DNA of 64,000 nucleotides from Adiantum capillus-veneris (GCA_014529385.2 CM043944.1:89783384-89847383); one strand, 5' to 3'; shown: positions 11,401-23,040, numbered from the stretch's first letter. Notes: a model not told the origin generated them from the sequence alone. Numbers and translations are program-made.

Positions 11401-12722
11401 TTCGTGCCTTGAACTATCAATAGTACTACAAAGGAGTTTTTTGGCTACGAATATAAAAGAGTTAAGAGAGAGATACAATGCAGGGCAGTTCCCTCGAGCG
11501 AGCCGGTACCACTATCGTTTTTCGTGGTGTCAACTAGAATGGAGTGTGGTAGCTTGTACTGCTTAAACCCACTCACCACAACTCCTTTTCCAAAAAGATA
11601 CAATCACTTCCTTGCATTCTAGGATAATCTCGTTGAAGTCAATAGTTGAGAGGTCATTTTCAAAGACGCGTATGTTCCTAGATCTCCATACTTGTTTGAA
11701 GTAGCACAAGCGGACAACTTGTGTGCAGGTAAGAATAGCCTAGTTCTTTATATACTTCTCTCCCATGATTAAGTTGTTCTGGCAAAAAATAATCCTCCAT
11801 GAAGGGAAGTGAATAAGTAGATCCATTATAGAGAGAGATTGCTAGGAAGATCAATAACAAAGGTTTGAGACATCTAGCTCAAGTTTGGAATGGTAGCACC
11901 ATAAGGTGAAAAGAAGCAAACCAATTGACGGCTCAATTTCTCCTCAAGGGAACTGAAATCCTTTTAATTAAAATAGCCATCAGAGATCTGAATCAAGTTC
12001 TGATGTCTACTTGCGAGTCCGAAATTAAATGAAAAGCCTGGCGGTAATCTGTGCACAAAAATATCTTTAAACCACAAATCAAGGACATTTACTTCAACTT
12101 GATCCATAAAAAAGATTGGTTCTCCCTTTTAATAAACTTGGCCTAAGCAATGGCCATGATCGAGGTGGGGAAACACAGTCAATAATATTTGGGACCACGA
12201 GGGGCCCTAGGAGATGAAGATTTTCCCATGGAAGGTGCTTTGGAGGCAAGTGAAGATCTCGCGCACCTGGTCAAAGAATGTCTCACCATGTGTAAGATTT
12301 GCAAATGGATACAGAAGACTTCCCTCTTTCAATAGCCATGTGGACTAGTGTGTTATGGAGTTATGAAAATATCTAGGGTCTCTGCAGCTCTAGGTTGAAG
12401 CCTTTTATTGAGCCCCTCACGTGCTAACACATTACGGACAAGCTCGCTCGTGATGCCTCCCAACCTTAGTTTTGTCCACCGAGGTGCCAGTAGTTTGTTG
12501 TGAATCCCTAGCTCCTTCCAAGGGTCCCCTTGAGGGGAGAGCTCGACTTTGTCAATCATGTCTCTTATCATAATGGACCATGCATGGTCTTGTTTGGCTA
12601 ACAAAGCCAAAAATTTAGCACATTGAGCCTTGGCATGCTCTTCAAGGTTGAAGATCCCAATGCTATCTTTCTCCTTAGGTCTCACAAAAATTTCCCATTT
12701 GGCCCACTACCAAGGGAGCGAA
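11400..12722 (-). pseudogene. LC: 3' part of a LINE ORF2, degraded
   Basis: On the minus strand the best frame (12685-12353) contains FNLEEHAKAQCAKFLALLAK and DPWKELGIHNKLLAPRW. This resembles the post-RT region of plant LINE ORF2 (end of RT into zf-RVT). Further down, other frames read FKQVWRSRNIRVFEND near 11700-11640, typical of the C-terminal tail. Several stops are present. The 5' side is cut at 12722 by the outer end of a gypsy LTR (G2). The assignment rests on motif resemblance, without a zinc-ribbon cysteine set that I can confirm. Confidence 0.6.
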
Positions 12723-14449
12723 TGTAATGTAAATGGCCTATGAACTTTGAGAGTAGCAGAACTAGGAAATTAGGTGCAGCATTTTTTAGAGATTACTTTG
12801 TGAGCATAGCGGGTGAACTTACTTGATGGTAGCAACATAAACATGGTACTTAGTTCACTTAGCATGAACAATACTTTTGTAAGAGAGAGAATTTAGAGAA
12901 CATGACAATAGTTGAGGACCGGATTCATATGGAGTCGGTCCCCCCTCCAATAGGCATTTGTATTATAGTTTCTCCCATCAAGAGACACTTGGTACAATAC
13001 AATCTTTGTGTTCCTTGTGACCTACATGATGCAATGAAGATGGAAAGCTTCATGCATCACAAGCATAACATAAACTTGTATAAAGCATTAACTATCCCAA
13101 GCCTCAGTCCCAAGGCCTCAAACACCTTCGACGGTGGAGAGAGCTAGCGGGGAATGAGGGTAGGGAAGAGGAAGAAAAAACATTCCATAGGAGAAAGAAA
13201 TAGTTCCTCACTTATCATTACTCTTCTTGCTAGCATACATAATAGCATAGTAATGGAGATGGAGAAGATGGCAAGCTTAAGCATTGAAGCATGTCTCTTG
13301 GTTGGATTTGCATTCCATAGCCAAGAGTGTTGATGTAGGCTCTCACTTCTCACAAGCTTGGAGAAGGAGGTGGTGTTCCTCAACTTTCACCAAGTGAGAA
13401 TGCCCCTCCAAATGAGTGTGTGTGTGTGTGGAGTATATCCCCCTAGCACCCCCCCCCCCTCCTTGCTTTGGGCAAGTGGTAGCTTTTCCACATGCTTTAA
13501 TCTCATTGGACCCCTCTCTCCCTAGCCAATCACATGCAGCATGCAGTCAAGTACATGGGTAGTCTTTTGACAAGTGTCCTCCTTACCTTTTAGACAGAGA
13601 GAGAGAGCTTGAAAATATCTAGATATTTGTTGGATAGAATTAGAAGCTCATTGGACCCCTCTTTAGCCCAACCAATAGCATTCAAGCACCCCATGTGGTT
13701 AAGCTTAGTGAGAGTCTGACATGTGTTCCATGTGCCTTAGAAAACGGGTACCCCTTGGGTAAGTGGAAGGTTAGGTCATAGATTCCCCTAACTTTGGGAC
13801 TTTTATGCATAGGAAGCTTCTCAAGCAACTTCCTCATTAAGTGTGTAGGGTCTCTTTTTGATTCAAACATCTTACCCCCCATGCATAGGAAGCTTCTCAA
13901 GCAACTTCCTCATTAAGTGTGTAGGGTCTCTTTTTGACTCAAGCATCTCACTCCCCATGCATAGGAAGTTTCTCAAGCAACTTCCTCATTATGTATGACA
14001 AGTACCTTAAGTATCTTAGTCATCAAGCATGACAAGCACCTTAGGTGAAGTTCCCACCTCAAGCTCAACCCTAGCTTGCCTAACGTAAAAGGAAAGTTTA
14101 GGTCGGGTTCCCACCTCAAGCATAGCCCTAGCTTGCTTAAGGTCAATGACAAGTTTAGGTCGGGTTCCCATCAGCCCTAGCTTGCTTAAGGTCAAAGGAC
14201 TTTTAACACTAACCATTGGAGGTATTTAATGAAGCTAACCCTAAGGTCTTTTAAGCTCCATTAGTTAACTTTGCTCTTTGACATACCATCTCTCATTTGG
14301 GCCCCTTTACCATTGGCCCCTTGCTGAGATAGATCCGTAAGCACATGTCTATATTCTAACCCTTGTTCCCGTTTATTATCCCACATTAAATGATTAGTTT
14401 AATATGAGAAAATCATTTGGGTTGGTTAGATATTAGATATTTAATGACA
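12723..14449 (-). repeat. G2 3' LTR (1727 bp, minus orientation)
   Basis: Ends are TGTAATG at the left and AATGACA at the right (TG/CA on either strand). The LTR of G4 has the same layout. It contains the conserved block (12902-13147), three 76-bp tandem units starting ATGCATAGGAAG (13805, 13881, 13957) and shorter repeats ending in TAGCTTGCTTAAGG (14050-14200). Immediately right lies the PPT complement (CCCTCTCTCTTGAAATC), so this is the 3' LTR of a minus-strand element. Confidence 0.9.
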
Positions 14450-14803
14450 TTCCCTCTCTCTTGAAATCATAGTTGTCCTCGACTATGAGGTAAAAGAGAT
14501 AAAGTCATAGTCATTAGTCAATTTGTTTTAGCGGGTAGAGGATCCCTTTTTACCTACGACATCATTCCAAGATGGATGACTAATCCATTTGGTTCTTGGG
14601 AGATATAGCTGCCGCAATTGTGTCTACTCTTTAGTCCATTTTATCTTCCCAAGTAGAGTGACAAATTCTACATGGTGTTTGAGAGACGTCGTCATCCCAA
14701 ACATGATTCTTAGTATGCATATTACTTAAATTTGTGTACAATAAAGAGAGAATTAGTCTTATAAGACAAAACATTGATCATTAGAAGAAACATGTACATT
14801 TGG
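14450..14803 (-). other. G2 3' untranslated region with polypurine tract
   Basis: It carries the complement of the PPT at 14451-14462 and the same pre-PPT block (CATAGTTGTCCTCGACTATG) seen in G1 and G3. It is non-coding. Confidence 0.75.
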
Positions 14804-15822
14804 TTACTCTAAGGTAGCATTGTAAGCGTTGACAAGGTTCATACTATCCTTAAGTTGGATTCCTTGCATCCATCTAGCATCTTCAAAAGGATAATTTTTC
14901 AACTTAGTGAGATACCGTTGGATAATCTTACCATGTCGTAGTACCTTGTCTTCATGCCGAAGGATAGCTTCGGGTTGTAGTACCTCTTCTTGATCTTCGA
15001 TTTTCGGAGGGTCTTCCATAATTGGTTCATTTGGAGGCTCTTATTTGTAGGGCTTGAGTAGGCTCACATGAAAAGCATTGTGTATGAGCCAATAGTTAGG
15101 CAACTTGAGCTGATAAGACACCTCATTGATTGGCTTCAAAATTTGAAAAGGACCATAGTATCTTTTTGCTAGTTTAGCATAATACTTTTGATGGCTCGTA
15201 GGATTTTTGCCCGTCGTTTGCCTCAATCGACGGGCAAACTTAAGTAAGACTCAATCATTTTCTTTGAACGCTAAGGCCTTAGGAAACTTAAGTAAGACTC
15301 AATCATTTTCTTTGAACGTTAAGGCCTTAGTTGGGAGATGGATATAGCCTCCTTAATCTTTTGAAAAGATGCCTGCAGGTCACAGCTATACTCATCGGCG
15401 TAGCGAAGATCTTCCCATGTACTTTAAGTAGCAAGGGACTTTTAGGTCTTCCCTCCATGATTTCAAAAGATGCTTTTCCCATAGAAGTATGGATAGTATT
15501 ATTAAACGCATACTCTACAAGAGGTAAGTACTTTTCCCATCGTGAGCATTGATCTACTTCTGTAGCATAGTCTTTAGTAGATCAAGAATCGTAAGATTGG
15601 CTATCTCACTTTGGCCATCCGTATAGGCTGAAGAGAAATTCAATCTTGTACCTAGATTTTCGAAGAGACCTTCCCAAAATTACTGGTCATTCTAGGATCT
15701 CACGATGGATGTTGGCAATCCATTGTGTTTGAAAATCTGTGATATGAAGAGAGTTACCATTTGGTGTGCCTTGAAAGTCTTCTTGACAGGGATAAAGTGT
15801 GCTTGCTTGCTAAACTGTCGAC
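14804..15822 (-). pseudogene. G2: gypsy integrase and chromodomain tail, degraded
   Basis: Minus-strand reading from 15822: integrase core from VDS.ASK (G3 has IVDRFSK), then DGQSEIANLTILDLLK, the integrase C-terminus ([20 protein letters not shown], 15226-15041) and the chromodomain-like end (EAILRHEDKVLRHGKIIQRY, in 15019-14804). A 60-bp stretch around 15230-15330 is partly duplicated (AAACTTAAGTAAGACTCAAT occurs twice). The element is cut at the first catalytic Asp of integrase, where copia C2 begins. No upstream RT, protease or gag of G2 survives. Confidence 0.88.
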
Positions 15823-16611
15823 TATGTGGAGGAAGGGAAGCTCAAGATTGAGAAGTTCAATGGCAAACTCTACCAACATTCGAAGATGCAGATTGAAGGC
15901 TATCTCTACCAGAAGGACCTCTATTTGCCACTAGACGGTCTTGCGAAGAATCCCGCAACAATGGCAGATGAAGCATGGATTGTCCTTGATCGAAAGGATT
16001 GTCCTTGATCGAAAGGCACTGGGAACAATCCGGTTAAGCTTGGCATCAACGGTGGCCTTTAATGTTTCGAAGATGAAGACCACGGAGGACTTGATGAAGT
16101 CACTTGATTCTACGAGAAACCATCGACATCCAATAAGGTATTTCTTATGAAGCGCTTGTTCAATCTAAAGATGGCAGAGAATGGTTCAGTTGCAAAAAAC
16201 ATAAATGACTTTAATACAAACATAAGTCAACTTCGATCGGTGAAAATCAATTTTGATGATGAAGTGCGAGCTCTCCTTATATTATCATCTCTACCGGATA
16301 GTTGGAACAGCCTTGTGATGGATGTAAGTAATTCTATTTCTGGCACAAATACTCTTAAGTTTGATGATGTTGTGGGTGTTCTCCTAAGCGAGGATATACA
16401 AAGGAGAAGCACACGAGAATCATCAAGTGTTGCACTGTCAGTGGAAACAAGAGGAAGGCCTAAGGAGAGGTTCAAAAACCAAAAGGGTCGTGATCGCTCA
16501 AGACGGAGCGAGTCACGCACAAAGTCAGTTCTTGAATGTTGGAACTGCGGCAAGAAGGGCCACGTCAAGAAGGATTGTTGGTCTAAGAAGAAGAAGGAGA
16601 CTGAGTCTTAA
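15823..16611 (+). pseudogene. C2: copia gag, 5'-truncated at its start codon and frameshifted
   Basis: Copia gag begins at the start codon position (now GTG at 15826), reading EEGKLKIEKFNGKLYQ. A 19-bp tandem duplication (15977-15995, 15996-16014) shifts the frame, and a second shift lies near 16140. From 16147 a 154-codon frame runs through SVAKNINDFNTNISQL and the CCHC zinc knuckle CWNCGKKGHVKKDC (about 16540-16581), which binds the element RNA. The frame ends in a TAA (16609-16611) exactly where a DNA transposon is inserted. No LTR, primer site or leader lies upstream; gypsy sequence abuts directly. Confidence 0.88.
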
Positions 16612-17949
16612 CACTAAGTTGGTAATGGGACACTTTTATGTCCTGGGACACTTTTATGTCCTGTTAAGTGACCATTTTACTTGAATTATGTCAAGAGTTT
16701 CAAAATGGATTTTGAGGTGCTATCTATCTAGAAAGTTGTCTCATGAGCTGAAAAAAACTCGACATTTTTTTGGAATATCAATTCCATCTTGAACCTTGTC
16801 CTTGCACAACATTTCACAACCTAAACTGTGTTAAAAAACGGGTCCTGTTTTTTCCTTTTTTTAACTTTTTGCAACTATACCACTCTAGAATTCATGTTTG
16901 TGAGGTCTATAATGCTAGAGAACTATCTTTAGTAGTCCTCAACATATCCTAATGCTTCTAGAGAGAAATAAATATGAAAGTTGTAAGTTATGACCAAATT
17001 ACAAAAATTGTCAAATCCTGTTTTTTAGCCAATTTTAGCTCTTCTATGATTTTTTTCGTGGATTTCATGATATCCAAATGCATTTTTTATTCTCTATGCC
17101 GCATATTGTAACATAAATCTAATATTCCTTGAGTTTTGGGGCACCTAATACCCTATTTTGCATAGTACACAATGATGGTTGATTTTTTCAATTATAGAAG
17201 AAACGAAACATTCTAGTATATCAAGTATAGCTTTTTCAATATTGTTAGTTTCTTGTGACAACTACATGCATTTTGTAGGTAGTAGCCATATCTAGTCATA
17301 AGGATCAAATTTGGCTAGATATTGAATAGTTTCTATGGGATTCTACAACTCATAATGTTGAACCCAGTTTTTTCATGTTTGCTGTATTTAGCACTTCATC
17401 TTTGTCCCCAAGATTCCCCTTGGTAAGAGATGTATTATTATTTTGACATGATCCATGGCTCCTTATGAACATAAAGGACAATAGGGAACTAAGAAAACAT
17501 GCATATATTATTTGTATTGAGCGTGGCTATAGAAAGTTTGATGATAGGTTTGTAGAATGGTAAAAATTCAACTTTTTTGTACCTATTTATTTTGGCAAAA
17601 CAAAAAATAGTGAGTGAGAAGAAATCATATGTTCTGGTCACCAACCCATTGAAGTTAACTAGGGAATTTATATCAAGTCCTACAAAAATCTCTAATCTTA
17701 TTTTTATGCAACAAAATGTAAGAAATGACTGTTTTGATGAAAATGCACTGTTCCATCAACTTTGGAGGCTTGGTGTGACCAAAAGATGAGAAATTTTACA
17801 AGTTTCTTATTTTTTCCATGTGTAGTAGGCCTTGAACTATAACCTCATGAAAGGATTTTACAAAATGAGTGGATCTACTATGGTTTTGGAGGTTTTTTCC
17901 AAAACCCTGAAAGGACACTTTTATGTCCTGTTAGGTTACCAACCTAGTG
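16612..17949. mobile_element. Non-autonomous CACTA-ended DNA transposon (1338 bp) inside C2
   Basis: Terminal inverted repeats are CACTAAGTTGGTAA (16612-16625) and TTACCAACCTAGTG (17936-17949), 13 of 14 matching. Both sides are flanked by TTAA (16608-16611 and 17950-17953). Subterminal units GGGACACTTTTATGTCCT occur twice at the left (16627-16644, 16645-16662), and a nearly identical unit lies at the right (17913-17929). The interior is AT-rich with no transposase frame. Copia coding sequence stops at one side and resumes at the other. CACTA termini point to the En/Spm (CMC) superfamily, although its usual target duplication is 3 bp. Confidence 0.85.
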
Positions 17950-20900
17950 TTAATACAACAAACCAACATCGAAGGCCAATGTGGCAGGTAAAGTAGAGCA
18001 AGATGCTCTAATTCTCTCATTAGACAATGTGTCTAATTCTTGGATAGTAGATTCCGGGGCTTCATTCCATGCGACACCACACAAGCAACATTTCCAAGAT
18101 TACACCAAAGGTAATTTTGGGTATGTATACTGGGAGATGATGAAGCTTGTGAGATTGTCGAAAAAGGTACAGTTTCTGTCAAAACTGCTAACGGAAATAA
18201 ATGGAAGTTTAAAGATGTTAGGCATGTTCCTTCTCTTCGGAAAAATTTGATCTCTATAGGACAATTGGATGATGAAGGTCACAACATTGCATTCGAAAAA
18301 AAACGGTGGAAGATCTCAAAGGGATATTTGGTGGTTACCAAGGGAGAAAAGGTCGGTACACTTTACTTGTGTACTATCAGCACGCAACCTTCAGCTTATG
18401 CAGCAACTACACAAGTTGACAGTGCGGTGTGGCACTACCGGCTTGGGCATATGAGTGCCAAAGGAATGCAAATCCTTCAAACAAAGAAGCTTCTGCCATG
18501 TTTGAAAGAAGTGGACTTAGAGTTCTGTGAAGATTGTGTTTATGTAAACAAAAGAGGGTAAAATTTCAAAAATCAGAAAATGAAAGAAAAAATAAAAAAC
18601 TTAAGTTGGTTCATTTTGATGTTTGGGATCCTGCAAGTACACCATCACTTGGTGGCTCATTGTACTATGTAACATTCATAGACGGTGTGACTAGAAAAAC
18701 ATGGGTTTATGTCATGAAGAATAATTCCGATGTATTTTCCATATTTCAAAGGTGGAAAGACTTTGAGGAGAATGAAACAGGTACCAAGGTTAAACGCCTC
18801 AGATTTGACAATGGAGGCGAATATTGCAGCCAAGCTTTTGAAAGCTTTTGTGCTAGCAATGGCATTGCGAGGCAAACCCCAAGAACACCTCAACAAAATG
18901 GGATTTTGAAAAGGCTGAACAAGAAAATCATGGAGCAGCACGAAGCATGCAGCTACATGCAGGCCTATCGCTTGAGCTTTGGACGGAAGCAGTAAGTACG
19001 TTTGTGTACTTAATCAACCGATCACACTCAACGGCATTGAATGGGGAGTTCCAGAGGAGACGTGGATAGGTAAACCGATGAACTATTCATTTCTCAAAGT
19101 GTTTGGGTGTGAGGCTTTCATGTACATAGATAGAAGTCTAAGGTCAAAGCTAGATGCAAAGTCCAAAAAGTGTTTCTTCATCGGCTATGGAGAAGGTGAC
19201 TTTGGGTATCGCCTATGGAACCCTGAAGATGGTAAAATCTTTAGAAGTAGGGATGTAGTTTTTAACGAACAAAATATGTACAAAGATTACTTGGAAAGAA
19301 AACAAACAAAAGAAACAGGTAATGAGTACATGGAGCTTGAGGACGGTGAAGACTCACTGCAAACGGTGACAATGTGCAACAATGTCAACCAAATGAGGAG
19401 CCTCAACCTATTCCCCAAAGATCTACAAGAGCAAGTAGACCTCTAGAAAGGTTTGTTCCTTCCTTCAACCATCTCTTTATCTCAGATTTTGGAGAGCCGG
19501 AATCATACAAAGAAGCTATGCAACACGAATCCAAAGAAGAATGGACAAAGAGCATGCAAGTGGACATGGACTCACTACATCGCAACCAAACATGGGAGTT
19601 GGTTGAGTTGCCTAAAGATAAGCGGGCACTTCAAACAAATAGATGTACAAGCTGAAGGAAGAAGAAGGTGGGAAAAAAAGGTACAAGTCTAGGCTTGTGG
19701 TAAAAGAGTTTTCTCAAAAGAAAGGTATTGACTTCAATGAAATATTTTCTCATGTTGTAAAAATGAACTCAATTAGGCTTGTCTTAAGCCTTGTGGCTGC
19801 TCATGATCTAAATCTTGAGCAAATGGATGTAAATATGGAATTCCCTCACAGTGACTTGGAGGATGAAATTTACATGCTTCAACCAAAGGGGTAAGAAGTA
19901 GATGGTAAGGAGAAAATGGTTTGCAGATTAAAGAAAAGCTTGTATGGTTTAAAGCAAGCATCAAAACAATGGTACTTGAAGTTCGATCGATTGATGTTAC
20001 ATCATGGATTCAGAAGATGCAACTCAAATCATTGCGTCTACACGAAGAATTTGGGAGATGGGAAGTTCATCATCCTATTGTTGTATGTTGATGACATGTT
20101 GATTGCAAGTGCTAACATGCAGGACATCAAAGACCTAAAAAGAGGAGCTGTCTAAATATTTTTTAATGAAAATTTAGGTGCTGCAAAGAGGATACTTGGT
20201 ATGAAGATATCAAGGGAAAGGACAAAGAAGAAAATAAAGCTATCTCAAGAGGATTACATCAAGAAGGTACTAGAAAGGTTTGCAATGCAAAATGCAAAAA
20301 CGGTTTCTACACCTTTGGCTGGTCACTTTAAACTAACCAAGGATATGTGTCCAAAGACACAAGAGGAGATAGCCTATATGTCTAAAGTTCCATATGTTGT
20401 AGCGTTAGGTTCTCTTATGTATGCTATGGTCTGGACAAGGCCAAACATTGCACATGCAGTGGGAGTTGTGAGTAGGTTCATGGACAACCCAGGTAAAGAG
20501 CACTGGCAAGCTGTGAAGTGGATACTTAGGTATCTAAAATGGACAACAAAAAATGCTTTGTATTTTGGAGGAACTGATATTTTTCTAGAAGGGTATGTTG
20601 ATGTAGATATGGCAGTGACAAAGATACTCGAAGGAGCACTACTGGCTATGTTTTCACGGTTGGAGGCACATCAGTAAGCTGGGCTTCAAAGCTAGAGAAA
20701 GTGGTCTCACTTTCTATCACGGAAGCAGAGTATGTAGCAATGGCGGAGGCAAGCAAAGAAATTATAAGGGTTCACAGATTCTTAGAAGAGCTTGGAATCA
20801 AACAAGACAGTTGTGTTTTGTACAATGATAGCCAACAACGCTATCCATCTTGCAAAGAACTCAGTCTTTCATTCAAGGACAAAGCACATTGAGGTGAGAT

Positions 20901-21013
20901 ATCACTTCATATGCACTCTTTTGGAAGAGGGACAGCTAAAGCTAGGAAAAAGGCGCATACAAGTGAAAATCCTGCAAACATGTTTACAAAGGTGTTCAAC
21001 AAGAAGAAGTTGA
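17950..21013 (+). pseudogene. C2: copia protease, integrase, RT and RNase H, multiply frameshifted
   Basis: Order: protease (NSWIVDSGASFHATPHK, 17981-18250); GAG-pre-integrase (WHYRLGHMSAKGMQIL, 18247-18561); integrase core (VHFDVWDPAST, LRFDNGGEY, 18534-18995). The expected catalytic Glu block reads NGILKRLNKK, so Glu has become Lys. Integrase C-terminal region follows (FGCEAFMYID, 18979-19446). RT pieces at 19643-20155 include RLKKSLYGLKQASKQWYLKF and the intact active site YVDDML. The connection and RNase H lie in 20201-21013 ([29 protein letters not shown]). At least six frame breaks separate these pieces. The arrangement is normal for Ty1/copia (IN before RT). Confidence 0.92.
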
Positions 21014-21108
21014 GCTTTTTCTCATCTTCAATCGGCATTCAAGGATAAGAAGCCAGGATGGAAAGCAATCACAGGTTTGGTTTGGAGATCAGTCTTCAAG
21101 TGGGAGAT

Positions 21109-21863
21109 TGTTAAGTATGGAGCCTGATTTACCCCTTGTAATTTTCTGTCTTAAAAATGCACATTTGTAAGGCCCCCATTATGAGGAGAATCCATCGTGC
21201 ATGAAGAAAAATAACTCGTCGGAAAATAAAATCACTGCCAAAACCAAAATTTTAACGCCCAATTTCGAGTCTAAGCTAGAGACTGGCTTCGCTGGAATAT
21301 TCTTTTTCGTTGGAATATTATGGCCGGACGACGGCTGGAAAGTGGTCAAAAAATGACCAGCCGGTTGGCCGGTTGGCCGGTGGTTGCAAGTCAATGGCCG
21401 ATGAACGTTGGCCGAATTCAAAAGCGGACTTGTCTTCTCAAGGACGGCCACACATGGGCGGATTGGAGGGTCTGATTTGAACTTATTTACACAGGGAGGC
21501 TACACATGGCTGCCTCTCATGAGAGAGGGCAGCCCTTTTGGCCTATAAAAGGAGGTCATTTCTACACACATTTCATAGTGTGAAGTTAATGCAACAAGGT
21601 GGGTGTGAGGTGGTGAGAGTGAAGCAACGCGGGAGCTCCAAAAGGGTATAATCCCTTTGCAACCTACTTCTTGTTTTGAAGTACTAAAGCCATTGAGTGG
21701 CTGCTTTTCTGTGGACATAGTCCACATTGGGTGAACCACGTATATCGTGTGCACTCTCTCTCTCTCTCTCTCTCTACTTTATAATCTCTTGTGTGTGAAG
21801 ATTATCTCTCTCCATTAAGTAATCTACTCAATTAGATACTTAGCTATGTCATATTTTCTAACA
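21109..21863 (+). repeat. C2 3' LTR (755 bp)
   Basis: It follows the PPT AAGTGGGAGA (21098-21107). Its termini are TGTTA and TAACA, a perfect 5-bp inverted match. It includes a GGCCGGTTGGCCGGTTGG stretch near 21360-21380 and a CT tract near 21753-21774. Sequence right of 21863 (CTACTTAAGGACCTCTC) is the gypsy leader, the same as at 24739 in G4, which fixes the right boundary. The matching 5' LTR is deleted. Confidence 0.88.
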
Positions 21864-21921
21864 CTACTTAAGGACCTCTCTTCTTAAGCAAGAAAAGAGA
21901 AACCAAATGCTCTAATACCAA
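21864..21921 (-). other. G2 leader and tRNA-Met primer-binding site
   Basis: The remnant of the G2 leader carries the complement of the primer site at 21909-21920 (GCTCTAATACCA; G3 and G5 have TGGTATCAGAGC on their sense strand, so there is one mismatch). The site pairs with the 3' end of initiator tRNA-Met to start minus-strand DNA synthesis. Confidence 0.85.
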
Positions 21922-23040
21922 TGTAATGTAAATGGCCTATAAACTTTGAGAGTAGCGGAATTAGGAAATTAGGTGAACCATATTTTAGAGATTACTTTGT
22001 GAGCATAGTGGGTGAACTTAATTGATGGTAGCAGCATAAACATGGTACTTAGTTAACTTGGCATGAACAATACTTTTGGAAGAGAGAGAGTTTAGAGAAC
22101 ATGACAATAGTTGAGGACCGAATTCTATGGAGCCAGTTCCCCGTAGCTTTTCCACATTCTTCAATCTCATTGGACCCCTCTCCCCCTAGCCAATCACATG
22201 CAGCATGCAGTCAAGTACATGGGTAGTCTTTTGACAAGTTTCCTCCTTACCCCTTAGAGAGAGAGAGCTTCAAATATCTAGATATTTGTTGGATGGAAGT
22301 AGAAGCTCATTGGACCCCTCTTTAGCCCAACCAATAGCATTCAAGCACCCCATGTGGTTAAGCTTAGTGAGACTTTGACATGTGTCCCATGTACTCTTTT
22401 AGAAAAGGAGTGCCCCTTGGGTGATTGGAAGGTTAGGTCAAAGATTCCCTTAACTTTGGGACTTTTATGCATATGAAGCTTCTCAAGCAACTTCCTCATT
22501 AAGTGTGTAGTGTCTCTTTTTGACTCAAGCATCTTACCCCCCATGCATAGGAGGCTTCTTAAGCAACTTCCTCATTAAGTATGACAAGTACCTTAAGTAC
22601 CTTAGTCATCAAGCATGACAAGCACCTTAGGTGGAGTTCCCACCTCAAGCTCAGTCTTAGCTTGCCTAAGGTCAAAGGCAAGTTTAGGTCGGGTTCCCAC
22701 CTCAAGCACAACCCTAGCTTGCTTAAGGTCAAAGACAAGTTTAGGTCGGGTTTCCACCTCAAGCTCAGCCCTAGCTTGCTTAAGGTCAAAGGACTTTTAA
22801 CACTAACCATTGGAGGTCTTTAATGAAGCTAACCCTAAGTTCTTTGAGCTCCATTAGTTAACCTTTCTCTTTAACATACCATCTTTCATTTGGGCCGCTT
22901 TACCATTGGCCCCGTGTTGAGATAGATACGTAAGCACATGTCTATATTCTAGCCCTGGTTCCCGTTTATTATCCCACATTAAATGATCAGTTTAATATGA
23001 GAAAATCATTTGGGTTGGTTACATATTATATTTAATGACA
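21922..23040 (-). repeat. G2 5' LTR, internally deleted (1119 bp)
   Basis: Ends TGTAATG and AATGACA match the 3' LTR at 12723-14449. About 0.55 kb is missing at 22139-22142: sequence jumps from the first hairpin arm (GAGCCAGTTCCCC) straight to GTAGCTTTTCCACA, removing most of the conserved block. One 76-bp tandem unit is also fewer. Flanking bases are GCGAA at the outer left (12718-12722) and ACAAA at the outer right (23041-23045), possibly a decayed target duplication. Confidence 0.85.

Noticed and set aside
13805-14030. Regular 76-bp repeats considered as a CRISPR-like array
   Set aside because: They are head-to-tail tandem units without unique spacers, inside an LTR of a plant retrotransposon.
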